Assembly (NCBI GenBank): GCA_022925895.1
Contig: JAKSYS010000038.1
Coordinates: 62,001 to 126,000 of the forward strand
DNA from: Fragilaria crotonensis
Taxonomy: Eukaryota > Bacillariophyta > Fragilariophyceae > Fragilariales > Fragilariaceae
DNA length: 64,000 nt
Direction of reading: 5' to 3'
The translations under genes were made by a program, and so were the position numbers. The notes below the pieces were generated by a model. The model ran no database searches. It saw only the letters and a program-made list of their open reading frames with translations, and had not been told where the DNA came from. Numbering within the stretch: position 1 is the first letter of the stretch; the number at the start of each line of letters is the position of its first letter. This document shows, one piece after another, positions 19,679 to 29,913 of the stretch.

Positions 19679-20062
19679 ATGACCACCATTGGAACATTCT
19701 CTACAGCCTTTGACCCTAATTTCCACAACCAGGAGGAACTTGCGTTGGTTGTCGACGGTACAGGGGCTGGTGAAGACGTGGCCTTCGATGCGCGCCGCGC
19801 TGAACTCCGTGCCCAAAGTGACAGCTTCATGGCTGACTTGAAGCGGCAACTCGAAGCCAGCATCGACGATATGAGGGATACTGCCAAGCGTCTCTTGGCG
19901 GAGATTGAGGCGCACGTCAATGTTACTCACAATGTTATCTACGACTACCAAAGTGTGTTGGAAACGCAACAGAAGGAAGCGGCTCGCTTGGAGGAAGTAT
20001 CCAAAACTGTGAACATTGCTACCAATCCTTTTCTGGAGACCATGATGAGCGACGTGGAGTAG
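19679..20062 (+). CDS. Small coiled-coil protein, unknown
   Basis: A 127-residue frame from an ATG at 19679, 344 bases after the exonuclease stop. Residues 35-115 form a long helix with heptad-like spacing (RRAELRAQSDSFMADLKRQ, MRDTAKRLLAEIEAHV). The N-terminus (MTTIGTFSTAFDPNFHN) and the C-terminus (TNPFLETMMSDVE) are short and non-helical. Size and an almost all-helical layout recall subunits of BLOC-1/BORC-type or other small coiled-coil complexes, but no motif fixes the family. Codon use and the clean reading frame support a real gene. Confidence 0.65.
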   Translation: MTTIGTFSTAFDPNFHNQEELALVVDGTGAGEDVAFDARRAELRAQSDSFMADLKRQLEASIDDMRDTAKRLLAEIEAHVNVTHNVIYDYQSVLETQQKEAARLEEVSKTVNIATNPFLETMMSDVE

Positions 20063-20349
20063 TGGGTGGAAAGCTATCTAGGCAGGGTGACCTGACTTCC
20101 TTACTTCTGTTTGCCAGCAAGCATCATGGGGTGGAAGGGTTTTCCGATGCGAACGAGAGACACTCCCATACAGCAGCATGTCTGTGGTATCGAATCCCAG
20201 ACTACCTGGTAGAATAAAATTTCGAATTGTAACCTTTTTTACAATACACTATAAACTGAGTTCAAGACGACCGTACGATTGTCGCTCGGATGAAAACGTT
20301 CCCGTCGAACGGTTGTTCATCATCAAAGGAGCAGTAGCACAAGCAAGAG

Positions 20350-20808
20350 TCAATCAACGAAAACACGCAGCATGACAATCTTCCCAAAGTCCGCATCGGA
20401 CACTGTCTCTTTGACTGGAGATATATCCAGGTGAGGCATGAGCTTCAGGGCCAACAAATGCTTGCACAAAGTCCGGGGATCGGATTTGGCGCGCTCCACG
20501 AAGGATCGACAGGAGCAATAGATTATCTCGTTCGAACAGTAATAGGATTCCTCGCCGCGCACCAAAAAGGCACTGCGATGTGGCGACTCCAGGAGACGAA
20601 TTGTCGTGGGCGCATCGAGTATTGTGAGTGCTCCTTCCACAAGGGACGCTCCCACAAGAAAGTCAGCGGCGCGGAGAATTTCTTCTAATCTGTTTTCTCT
20701 ATCACAAGATGTTGTGTCCAAATCTTTTAGGAATATATCCAGAAGGTCAATGGGATGGCACGTGAAACCAAGTGTCGTGGGCGACTGTGATTCTGAATGA
20801 TTTGTCAT
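20350..20808 (-). CDS. ZSWIM7: SWIM zinc-finger protein, SWS1/ZSWIM7-like
   Basis: A single-exon frame of 152 residues; the first ATG is 20808, as the open frame upstream reaches only a GTG. The key feature is the SWIM finger CxCx(n)CxH in YCSCRSFVERAKSDPRTLCKH, followed by LLALKLMPHL. Before it are a helical region (LDLLDIFLKDL, RLEEILRAADFLVGASLVEGAL) and FLVRGEESYYCSNEIIYCSC. Length and order match SWS1/ZSWIM7, which partners a Rad51 paralogue in the Shu complex and promotes Rad51 filament assembly in homologous recombination. No partner gene is nearby. Confidence 0.82.
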   Translation of the reverse strand: MTNHSESQSPTTLGFTCHPIDLLDIFLKDLDTTSCDRENRLEEILRAADFLVGASLVEGALTILDAPTTIRLLESPHRSAFLVRGEESYYCSNEIIYCSCRSFVERAKSDPRTLCKHLLALKLMPHLDISPVKETVSDADFGKIVMLRVFVD

Positions 20809-22837
20809 TGTGGAATCGCAACACACAATGTTGTGGCAATTGGGCAGGTCACGGTTGTTCTGGTGGCGTCAACTCTAAGCAACGTTAATGTGAGAGAGAT
20901 TTCCTAATCCATGCAAGAGCAAAGATTGTGCAAAACAACAGAACGCGCTGCAAACATGGCTCGGCGTTTCTGAGATCTCAAACACGTCACGTCATTGTCG
21001 AACTCCAGTTCGTTGAAACCTCCCGCCAAGGCGAACTATTGTACTATCATAGAGGATAGAACTGCCGGTAAAACCGGTACAGTACTGTGATAGTAGTCCG
21101 TTTTTATTCCACTCTCTATACCACCCAGTGAAACCTGCGCTACAAGTGTTCATTGATATGCGTACTGTACCTGGACTACCGTGCTACGGCTACGAAAACA
21201 TCTACAGGATTTGTAGTACATTGAAATCTATTTTAGAGTTGGGCCCCATTTTATGAAAGGCCGACAAGGGACCAAAATGTTCGTTTTGCTGTACTTCGTT
21301 CTAGGCTGCTGATTGCTCACCATGAACACAACACTATCCAACTAAGTTGTTCTCTATGGAATTACCTATACTTTTTTACATGCATGCTGCCTTGCTTGCT
21401 CCAAAACTGCTGCAGCCTGTGTGCATTGTAGCTTGTTGCAACAGTGATTTCTGAGCCTGCATGCGATGAAGCCGCATTTTATTGAAGGCATCTAAATGAC
21501 AACCCCCACCAGTCTGCCTGCCTAATATCCCTATGGACTGGACTAGTCCTGACACCATGCCCAAAGACAACAAACATACCATGATTCCCGGACAAAGGTA
21601 CATCAGATACTACCTAATCACCACGACATGCCTTTGCCGTCAGCACCAGCACCAACTACTGCACCAACCGGCCCGCCAATGGCTGTCACCCATATGGGGC
21701 ACATGACAGCTGCTGCTGATTGATATCCATTATTGACTGTCTGAAGTCTGATCTGTGGGTCGGTCCTTGCCACCCACCTGCTTCTGTACTAGTAGGAGCC
21801 GGATTGGTTTACTTGTTGGTGACGCCCACACTTCTCCTGATGACCATCTAAAACCATGACGAAAACAACAATCCTGCATTTGATAGGAAGGCAGTAAAGC
21901 CCACAGTTTGCCCGACAAATCCACCGGCATGTGCGTGTTATCCTTGGGCATGGTGTTGGGACTGCATACTATTGGCCGGTTGTTGCACCAAATTCAATCC
22001 CCCCCCATTGACCAGCATGCAACTATGATTGCAAACTGGCAAGGCCATGACTTCTCCAACACAAGCCCATCAACAGTGCCAGCCATTATGCCGACAGGTC
22101 TACCATTGCCTCAACTAACCACTGCGCCAACTTTGATCAAGCACCAACATCTCATTGCCAATCCCCTGACCAGCAAACTAAACAACATCCCAAAATTTCT
22201 CCCACCAGATTGTTGGTGCACTCCACAAGATCAGCCATGCTTCATGATGATGATGCAGGAGTCATACCTCGTGAATTTCATAGTCCTTGTTGATCGGACT
22301 ACTGAAAAAAAAGCGCGTGGCATGCTGACAACCATTCCGAGTGGAATAGTGGAATTTCCGTAGGACACTCTACGAAGAAGGAAAAAATCCACTCACAGCG
22401 CCACTTGTGCAACAAAAATTACCTCTATTTTATACCCATGCCGAAATTACAGTACAGTAAATTTCCACGGGGACCCCCGTAACCCCCCGTACATAATACC
22501 ACTTCGGTGGAATTTCCTTACTTTGTTGCACTAGTAGGTCAGGTTCTTAAAATTCATTTATGATACACTGTAGTACCAGGAGTACATGATACCATGCTAG
22601 TACCCTCATGTTGTATGTCTTATGCTCGTGCACTCTCCCTGTGTACTGGGTACTAGTACTGAGTCGTGAAGTCGTAGCTGTAGCGTATGTATGCCGTGCC
22701 AGTGCAAGTGATGCATGTGTTCTGTTCTGGAGTCTGGAGACTGGTTTCTGATGGTGTCTACTAGAGAGTGTCTGATCGTCTTACGGGTTGCACTGTTGAC
22801 GAATCATTTCTCGTGATCCACGGTCGTCGCCCTCACC
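20809..22837. other. Two-kilobase region without a clear gene
   Basis: Upstream of ZSWIM7 and of the PAH protein gene. Bases 21050-21200 and 22560-22690 are GTAC-rich; 21376-22363 holds repeat-derived sequence (next entry). Bases 22407-22531 are bounded by a short inverted pair (GTGCAACAAA ... TTTGTTGCAC). Confidence 0.45.
21376..22363. repeat. Repeat-derived stretch with inverted related segments
   Basis: Two segments in opposite orientation share TTGGGCATGGTGTxxGGACT: one reads leftwards around 21600-21520, the other rightwards around 21925-21965. Short frames on both strands therefore encode similar peptides (LSLGMVSGL, LSLGMVLGL). Proline- and threonine-rich stretches (TAPTLIKHQ, SAPAPTTAPTGPP) lie around both. 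It looks like a degraded, rearranged element. No reverse transcriptase, integrase or capsid motif is visible, so I leave the family open. Confidence 0.35.
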
Positions 22838-23731
22838 ATGATATCTTCCTACAAGTTGTCCAAAGCCCACAGCTCATCACTGCCACTCCTGGAGTTTGTT
22901 CGCGATGTTGGTGATGCATTTAAGGAACGGCCGGAAGTGCCACTTCGCATCGTGTCCATCCTGGCTGATTTGAACTCGCCTGAAATTGCATCGGAGATCC
23001 TACAGGAGATTGTTAAGATGTTGCATGGGTACAATAACCTTATCGAGCGTTGTAGCATCCTTATCGAAGGGAAGATTCAAGCTCTTACGAACGACGATGG
23101 ATCTATGCAAGTAGTCTGCTCCACAGGCAACGACGGTGAGCCACAAACATTGTGGATAAGCAGTGATGTCAACGCTGCGGCGGACGCCGCTGTAGGGTCG
23201 GGTAAGAGGAGACGAGGCCGCCTACCAAAGAAAAGTAGCCCGGCTCCAAAGAAAGACGTGGCCAATCCCTCACAAGATGTGGAACGGGCCGTCCGTCTGA
23301 AGAGGAAGAGGCGAGTGCGTCATCGAAAGAATCCTCAGCCCGCTCCCCAGCAACCTCCAAAGGAACCTGAAGGCGGCGATGCCGTCATGACAGACGTCAA
23401 TCCACCGCAACCACCTGATAGATCGAGCGAGCAACCAGTTGATGCACGCGATGAGACGATAGTTCGCCGAAGGGGGAAGGGCCCTCCCCGCCAGCACCCT
23501 CCAACTCCTCCCCCGCCAACAGGCGAGGTCGACGAAGAACCGACTCCTGTTAAACGAGGACGCCGAGGGCCCCGCAATAAAAAGCCGTTGGGTGACAGCG
23601 AAACTCCGTCAGTCACCGAAAAGCGAACTCGAGCTCCCAGGCCTTTCTTTAGGGGCCGCGGTCGTCAGCGCAACAATAAATCTGCTTCTATAACTGCTGC
23701 TGAGGTGGCGCCTGACAGTGCCCCTCTATAG
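22838..23731 (+). CDS. PAH-like domain protein with AT-hook and basic tail
   Basis: A single-exon gene of 297 residues. Residues 1-85 (SLPLLEFVRDVGDAFKERPE, ILADLNSPEIASEILQEIV, MLHGYNNLIERCSILI) fit a paired amphipathic helix domain as in Sin3: a helix, a P-E turn, then helices ending in GYNxLIxxF. Residues 120-135 (GKRRRGRLPKKSS) are an AT-hook-like GR(L)P core in basic context. The rest is disordered, with alternating R/K and P blocks (VRRRGKGPPRQHPPTPPPPT) and an RG-rich FFRGRGRQRNN near the end. This suggests a chromatin- or RNA-associated regulator. The PAH assignment is by pattern, not by alignment. Confidence 0.72.
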   Translation: MISSYKLSKAHSSSLPLLEFVRDVGDAFKERPEVPLRIVSILADLNSPEIASEILQEIVKMLHGYNNLIERCSILIEGKIQALTNDDGSMQVVCSTGNDGEPQTLWISSDVNAAADAAVGSGKRRRGRLPKKSSPAPKKDVANPSQDVERAVRLKRKRRVRHRKNPQPAPQQPPKEPEGGDAVMTDVNPPQPPDRSSEQPVDARDETIVRRRGKGPPRQHPPTPPPPTGEVDEEPTPVKRGRRGPRNKKPLGDSETPSVTEKRTRAPRPFFRGRGRQRNNKSASITAAEVAPDSAPL

Positions 23732-25094
23732 ACTGGGATTGGTCCTGATTTGAAGCAGCGTCTACTGGGCATATATCCAACATCGTGTGTCGTTCGCCTT
23801 CTCCCTAGACGACATAAGCGGACGCGATTCATGCTGTCAGGTGCATTGATTTGAATAGTTGATAAACAAGCGTACGCCAGGAAAGGTATGCTAACTTTGA
23901 ATAGTATTTAGAAGGTGACAGTGGGATACCGGTGTATAGTCACGCCTTTCAACCCTTGCTAATCAAGAATGTAGCAGCAAGACCGCCACAAACCACGACA
24001 GAATTAAACATATTGTCCGAAATCAGCTTTCAACAAAATACATTGTGGTGAAAGGATTCGGGTGCAACACGTAATTTGCGACATCGTTCCAGAGTAGAGC
24101 AAAGAGGAGATTTTATTGATGATTGTAGTAGGATCTCGCCTTCGACAGTGTGTTCATAATCCAATTTTGCGGGTGAGACCCGGGATTCGGGTGGATGCAA
24201 GTTCCTATAATGCAGGTACCTGGTACCTGTACCAGGTAGATGAGAAAGGGGTTGCTGTCATGCGTCTTGGATCATGCATCATGCTCCAAGTTCTCATGAG
24301 GCTGTAAAGGCCACATAGGAAGCAGAACAATTCTGGAATTGCAGAACTATGAAAATTCAGAACATACAAGGATCAGTACAGCATCTCGAGACTCGAGACC
24401 CATAGGTTCTACTAGTACTGTTGTACTACGTGCATAGAAATCAGAATACCTGGTACTGGAGTACTCGGAGTGCTACATAGAGAGACCTCGAGTACTGTCC
24501 AAGGCATAAGTTACTGATTTGCGAAGTGCAGGCAAGCGCCAGCTCTACTTGACGGATCCGATTAGAATGCAAGGAAATGACGTCAAGCCGTACCAATCAG
24601 CATGCTCTGCCTATGCTACTGTCTTACTGGAGTACTGTATCACCGTAGGTTGTACGTGCAGGGCTCGGTACTGATTGGTACGGCTTGACGTCATTTCCTT
24701 GCATTCTAATCGAAACCGTACAAGTATAATGTATCCCACATACAAGTACAATACGCGTCCATGTTACTTCAGTACTCCGAAAAGGTGCAGTTGACAGTAA
24801 TAAGTACCAGGTACTACAGTACTACAGTACTTGGCCAGCAAGCATCGACCGGGGTCAGTCGTGGGTCGTGGGTCGTGCGTTGTGTGGGTGAACGGAACTT
24901 CGGGCTCGGCGTCGAATTCTGGGGGTACAGTGGTACCCGCACTTGTACGGAGAACGGTTGGATCCGGATTCCAGATGCGAACAAAATCTGTCTGGCACAA
25001 GCCATGGATATTTGTGCAACGAAAGGCAGAGCGAATCTGATCGACAATCGACGAACAGGAAACTATACGCTTGACGAGGCTTCGTGTTAGGATC
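23732..25094. other. Spacer upstream of the receptor-PARP gene
   Basis: No firm gene. It contains a 154-base inverted-repeat element (24559-24712), GTAC-rich tracts at 24210-24500 and 24590-24840, and TCGTGGGTCGTGGGTCGTGCG at about 24857. From 24850 to 25090 the plus strand is open in one frame (GWIRIPDANKICLAQAM, LIDNRRTGNYTLDEASC) and may belong to the 5' part of the next gene. Confidence 0.45.
24559..24712. mobile_element. Short element with perfect 42-base inverted ends
   Basis: Bases 24559-24600 and 24671-24712 are exact inverted copies over 42 bases, starting CGATTAGAATGC and carrying TGACGTCA; only 70 bases separate them. The outer 28 bases are identical to the ends of the 2.76-kb element at 8748-11511. 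It is probably an internally deleted relative (MITE-like). No target-site duplication is clear. Confidence 0.82.
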
Positions 25095-27632
25095 ATGACA
25101 TCTCTTCTGAGGATAGGGGCGTTGATAGACTTCAATGAGTGGGGATTTCATATCTTTAACGCGACCATTGGCATGTTGAATGATCCCAGTGATGGCATGT
25201 GGGATGATCTCCTCGACAATGAAACATTCATTGACCCAATTTGGAGAAACGACACCTGCGATGAAACGACGGCAGTGGAATTGTACTGGGATGCCATTAG
25301 AACGAATTGGCTTCCCGACCACCTACCGCATGCGGTGATCGGGTGCCACTGCTCTGGCGCGTCAACGGGTGTTGCTCGATTGGCTGGGTTGGAAAATGTA
25401 ACAGTGGTTTCCATGAGTTCAACATCTTACCAACTAAGTGATGAGGACGATTTTAAGACCTTCTTTCGCACCGTCGCGCCCGACGATGACCGCGGTCAGG
25501 TTGGAGCTCTTGTCGCTCTGTTTCGATCGTTTGGCTGGGATCGCGTTTCCGTTATCGGAACCGACACACAGTATTCAAGAGATATGGCCACGAAGTTTGG
25601 AGAAGCATGGGTTGGATTTCACAAGGCCGAGAAAGGAGAGAATGAATGGACAGGCACTATTGCTTACTCACATACTATCAGTCTCCAAGATGATGGGGAC
25701 GTGAGCGATGAATCAGTTCTGCGCGGGTTGCAAGGCGTTCCTACAGATACTCCTCTTGTCAATTCCCGAGTTATTGTCTTGATTGCAATTGCAGATCATG
25801 CATCCCGAATTCTAGACCTTGCCACTCAAACGAATTTCCAGCCTGATACCATCTGGATTGGCAGCGATGGATGGGTCGGTCGGGTTTCCATCGAGGACGT
25901 CCCTGAGCTCCCGCTGCTTCCAGGTTACTTGGGACTCATACCCTTCCACAGTCGAGAAAGCCTACAATATCAGGCCTTCCTTGAGAGATACAATCGCTAT
26001 CAGGCGGCTCTAGGAAACAGTGCAGTAAGCGACCTCCCAATTTATGCTGCAGAGACCGTTGATGCTATCTTGTCTGTTGTTCGCGCGTTGGTTCTTTTAC
26101 GTCCGGATGAACGAGATAATGGTACCGCAGTGGTCAACAATATGTACAACACCAACTTCACGGGTGTGAGTGGACGCGTTGCTTTTGATCAGAAAGGCCG
26201 GTTCAGGAAAAACCCCCAGTTTGAACTTCAAAATTTACAACAGGATGGTTGGAAAAGCATTCCTGGCGTTGTCAGCCCTGATTTGGCTGACGTACAGAAG
26301 TCAAGCATATGCTGGTCGACTGGATGCAATCTCACTTCCGTACCCAGCGACAAGTACGATGTGCCTGAAATCTCATCTCCAACTCCTACATGGATCTACA
26401 TAGTACTTCCGATCATCGCGTCGATAATTGCAGGGCTGTTGATCAAGTATGTTATGGTTAGAAAGAACATGAACGATATGCAGAAGAAATTAGACTTGAT
26501 TGACAACATCGACGAGCAGCTCGCACGTATCAACGAGCAAGTTGAGGATGCAAAGAAACGCCAAAATTTCTTGCTGCTCAAACGTGAAGAGTTACAAGAA
26601 ACACCTGATACATGGTCCACTTCAACAGACATTCTCATCGAGGTTCTTCCCGAAGATGAGCAGTATTGGAGCGTGGCTAAGAAGCTTCGACAAAGCATGG
26701 ACGACGCATGGATCTCGAAGGTGTGGCGCGTCCAGAACAAGCCGCTGTGGACCTACTACTCCTTCCACAAAAACAGGTTGGCAATGAACAGCATCGACGA
26801 CACTGAGCTCGCTGTCTGGCACGGCACGTCCTCACTGGAACCGTCAATCATATATAGTGATACGCAGGACGAATTCATGATGCAATTTTCCCGTAAAGGG
26901 TTGTGGGGACGGGGTATCTACTTTGCGACCAAAAGCTCCTACTCTCACAGCTATTCATACAAGCCTGACGAAAAGGTAACCCTATATAGCGACGAACGAG
27001 AGATGTTTCTTGCCAAGCTTCTCGTGGGGAACGCAGTTGAAATGAACCGGGATGAGAGCCCAGCAAAGGCGGCGGAGTGCAGTGCGTTGACAGTTCCGCC
27101 AATCAACCCTGCCACGGGACTAAAATACAACACAGTCACTGGGTGGACAGGCGGTTCGCACATTTGGGTCGTTTATGAAAATGGTCGAGCCTATCCAGAT
27201 TATTTGGTTAGATACTACAAGGGGGAGCGAGACCCGACTCGTACGCCATACAAATGCAAGGAGGATATGGCGAGACCAGCCGCAACACCACTGAGGCAAC
27301 GAGGCAGCTTGCTGTCGAAAATGCGCTCGAACGTGTCGACCACCGATGACAATAAGACCCTGCTGTCTCCGGTGGCTAAGACATTTGTATGGGAGTATGA
27401 AGATGATGATGGATGGCAGCCTATTGCATCGCAGTCGCAGGCAATCGTTGAATCGGCTTACCTAGCATACAAAAGTGGTGTTTCTCCTGCGAGTACCCAA
27501 ATGTTCAAGGCCGAGACGTGGACGTATGAAGTTGACTTTGATACCATGACCCAAACGAACATCAATCACTTCAGACATAGGCAAAGGAAAGTGAGAAGAA
27601 GGGAAGTTGACGTCGATGTTCAAGTGCCATGA
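25095..27632 (+). CDS. Predicted transmembrane receptor with cytosolic PARP and WWE domains
   Basis: Single long frame, 845 residues from the ATG at 25095. Order: (1) 25095-26370, a type I periplasmic-binding/ANF-receptor domain as in GABA-B, mGlu and natriuretic receptors (LLRIGALIDFNEWG, AVIGCHCSGASTGVARLAG, FGWDRVSVIGTDTQYSRDMA, TIWIGSDGWV), with N-glycosylation sites; (2) 26391-26459, one membrane helix (WIYIVLPIIASIIAGLLI) then RKN; (3) a coiled coil (MQKKLDLIDNIDEQLARINE); (4) about 26640-27220, a PARP catalytic domain with H in VWHGTS (26820), Y in GRGIYFATKSSYS (26919) and YPDYLVRYY at the third site; (5) 27384-27600, a WWE domain (FVWEYEDDDGWQPI). L or V at the third catalytic position predicts mono-ADP-ribosylation. 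No signal peptide follows this ATG, so a 5' exon is probably missing. Function is inferred from domains only. Confidence 0.85.
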   Translation: MTSLLRIGALIDFNEWGFHIFNATIGMLNDPSDGMWDDLLDNETFIDPIWRNDTCDETTAVELYWDAIRTNWLPDHLPHAVIGCHCSGASTGVARLAGLENVTVVSMSSTSYQLSDEDDFKTFFRTVAPDDDRGQVGALVALFRSFGWDRVSVIGTDTQYSRDMATKFGEAWVGFHKAEKGENEWTGTIAYSHTISLQDDGDVSDESVLRGLQGVPTDTPLVNSRVIVLIAIADHASRILDLATQTNFQPDTIWIGSDGWVGRVSIEDVPELPLLPGYLGLIPFHSRESLQYQAFLERYNRYQAALGNSAVSDLPIYAAETVDAILSVVRALVLLRPDERDNGTAVVNNMYNTNFTGVSGRVAFDQKGRFRKNPQFELQNLQQDGWKSIPGVVSPDLADVQKSSICWSTGCNLTSVPSDKYDVPEISSPTPTWIYIVLPIIASIIAGLLIKYVMVRKNMNDMQKKLDLIDNIDEQLARINEQVEDAKKRQNFLLLKREELQETPDTWSTSTDILIEVLPEDEQYWSVAKKLRQSMDDAWISKVWRVQNKPLWTYYSFHKNRLAMNSIDDTELAVWHGTSSLEPSIIYSDTQDEFMMQFSRKGLWGRGIYFATKSSYSHSYSYKPDEKVTLYSDEREMFLAKLLVGNAVEMNRDESPAKAAECSALTVPPINPATGLKYNTVTGWTGGSHIWVVYENGRAYPDYLVRYYKGERDPTRTPYKCKEDMARPAATPLRQRGSLLSKMRSNVSTTDDNKTLLSPVAKTFVWEYEDDDGWQPIASQSQAIVESAYLAYKSGVSPASTQMFKAETWTYEVDFDTMTQTNINHFRHRQRKVRRREVDVDVQVP

Positions 27633-27794
27633 TGCAGTGTATGCTGTGAGATGAATAAATAGGTGTTGCTTAAGGATTTGCGTAGCATCAGTTTATTTCG
27701 CAGCTTACAGTGTGGCGAATGGTTGACGTGAATCGGAGAGACATGCATTTTTGCACAAGCAACGCATAGGTGTACCTAACCTTGACTCCCTTCA

Positions 27795-29913
27795 TCATTC
27801 AAATTGATGGTGAAAAGTTTGCGGATATACTGCGGCATCGCACAGCTCGCCGTATGCTCGTTCCAAGGCCTGGGCCACATCAGCATAGGTTACAACCATA
27901 AGCGTTTTGCTGTCGCGCGAAGCCAGAATGATCTGCTCATCTTCGACACAAGCATCCAATTTGTTGAGGGCTGTCACAGCGTGACCCAAATCCATGACTG
28001 GATTCCCAGCCGCATCGGCTTGATGGAAAGCTTTATGGGGTAAGAGAGGAATAGGGCGCACGGTGAGCGTTTCTGACACTGTAGTAGCACAGAATACTGG
28101 TTGTGGACAATGATCGCACCATAGTCGCGAAAGAGTTTCAGAACGTAGCAGTCGCCTGACTCTATCCATCTACGATTCCTGCCCAATTCAGGGCGTTCGT
28201 TCACAAATGCCATCTTGAGTAGCAAACGAAGTGCTCGGCCAGAATCATACTCCGCGCTGAGCGCTGCTTCAGTCCGATCGAGTGTAGTCTGCTGGAGATC
28301 CACCTCATCCAACGCATGCTGGGCAATATTATTGGAAATGGCAAAAATAGACGGTGGCTTGCTTGACTGCAGGAGCGACAGAATCAACATGTGCAGCTCG
28401 GCACTGCAATTCTGCGCAACGTGCATGTCGCAACGTCGAATTGTATTCCCATCACTATTCTTAGTCACTTCGGTTCCTGTGGCAAGCGACAGAATGAGGC
28501 GCCCCAAGTCTCTCATATCTTCCGTCTGCAGGTCTCCAACTTGCTTACGAGATTCAAATTCTAAGGCATCTACAACCGCCAAACAATTGATACGCAATCG
28601 AATCCTGCCTTCACCGTGACACAGGATGTGGTTTAGCTGCAAGGTTCGACATGCCATGTTCCCCCCATGAACCGTCCGAATCGCTGCTACAAGTTGTGTG
28701 ACACAGGACCATATCATCGGCTCGGACAGCGGTGCTGCTCGGACCGCGTCTCCCAAGAATCGTTCTCGCAAGGTTCGCGCCCCGGGGCAATATTGGTGGA
28801 CAAAAAAGACCGCTCGGTTCGCTACAAAGCATTGGTAGAAGCGAACCAGACCAGGATGATCCAATACCGCAATTCGGGATGGCATCGTCACGGCCGTCAA
28901 CCACATATCGGTTACGATCTGTGCTATTTTGTGCGACACACTTCTAACGCTGTCAACGCGTCGCAAGCAATACAAGTGCCCATCCTCGCGTGACACAACC
29001 TTGAAGGTAGAAATAGGATACCCGAACGATGATCGCACATTTCCTTTGCTTCCATTTGGTACATCCAACGGAAAGGCGTTTCCCCATGCATGTGGGATGG
29101 CTTTGTAGCGTGGATCTGATATGTCCATTTCCCGTTGCGATTCAAAGCTTATGTCACGATAGTAACGCCACAGATCATCCGGCAATGCATGGAGAGATCG
29201 AATGGCGGGAGGCGGTGGCGGTCCAGCTGGTATGGAAATAGGCCCGGCTTGTTGCCAGCCCTGCTGCACATCAATGTCAGCATATCCCTCGTGGGGCTGG
29301 TTGGAGCTCACTAAGTCGGAGAATTGATCAGAACGTTCGAGTCGATAGAGATAGAATCAAAGCAAACAAAGAAGAGTAAGAACTCACCATCGGGCCACGC
29401 TGGAGGCTGTTCCGATGGGACTGGCGAAGCGTTCCAGCTTTCAGCTCCAGCATAGGCGTTCAAGAACCCCTCATGACCTCCACCCTGTTCGTGTTTCTGA
29501 TGTTGCTGCCACGCCGTTCGTCCCGGGGGAGACGGAAGCAGGCCACCAGTTCGGAGGGGGCTCATTTGAGTTACGGGAGACTGGGGAACAGCTGGCGACA
29601 GAGGAGCGCTGCCGTAGCTCGCCCCCGCCGCCGCCGCCCCCGCAACAGCGCTGCCGCTACCGCTGCCATAGCTGGAGGTTAAATCACTGGCAGAACTAGA
29701 TAGTCGATCGGAAGTTAACTTCGTTGCTGCAGAGGAAGGCTTCCATTCCTTAGCTGCCAATGACAGCTGACCAAAGCTTTCAAGTCCATCCATGTCGGGG
29801 TTGGCTTCGACAGAGCTGCAACGAGAGAAGGACCAAGCTCTGGTGATTCTTCTTGAACATCTCGAAATGAACTGGATTTGATGTTTTGGATTTTGGATGC
29901 CTCCCCCAGCCAT
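27795..29913 (-). CDS. PAN3: PAN3, PAN2-PAN3 deadenylase subunit
   Basis: Three exons, 29913-29388, 29310-28120 and 28030-27795, with introns of 77 and 89 bases (GTGAGT...TAG, GTGCGA...AAG), all in phase 1. The N-terminus carries a PAM2 motif (LSLAAKEWKPSS) that binds poly(A)-binding protein, then a Ser/Ala/Gly/Pro-rich linker. The pseudokinase region runs from DISFESQREMD through YRAIP-like YKAIPHAWGNAFPLD, FKVVSREDGHLYCLRRVD, HPGLVRFYQCFV and VHQYCPGARTL to a coiled coil, and the C-terminal knob ends AFHQADAAGNPVMDLGH and VTYADVAQALERAYGEL. PAN3 recruits PAN2 to mRNA tails. No CCCH finger is visible. The start is uncertain: 29913 is the first ATG after a GTG; the ATG at 29793 (MDGLESFGQL) is as plausible. 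Confidence 0.9.
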
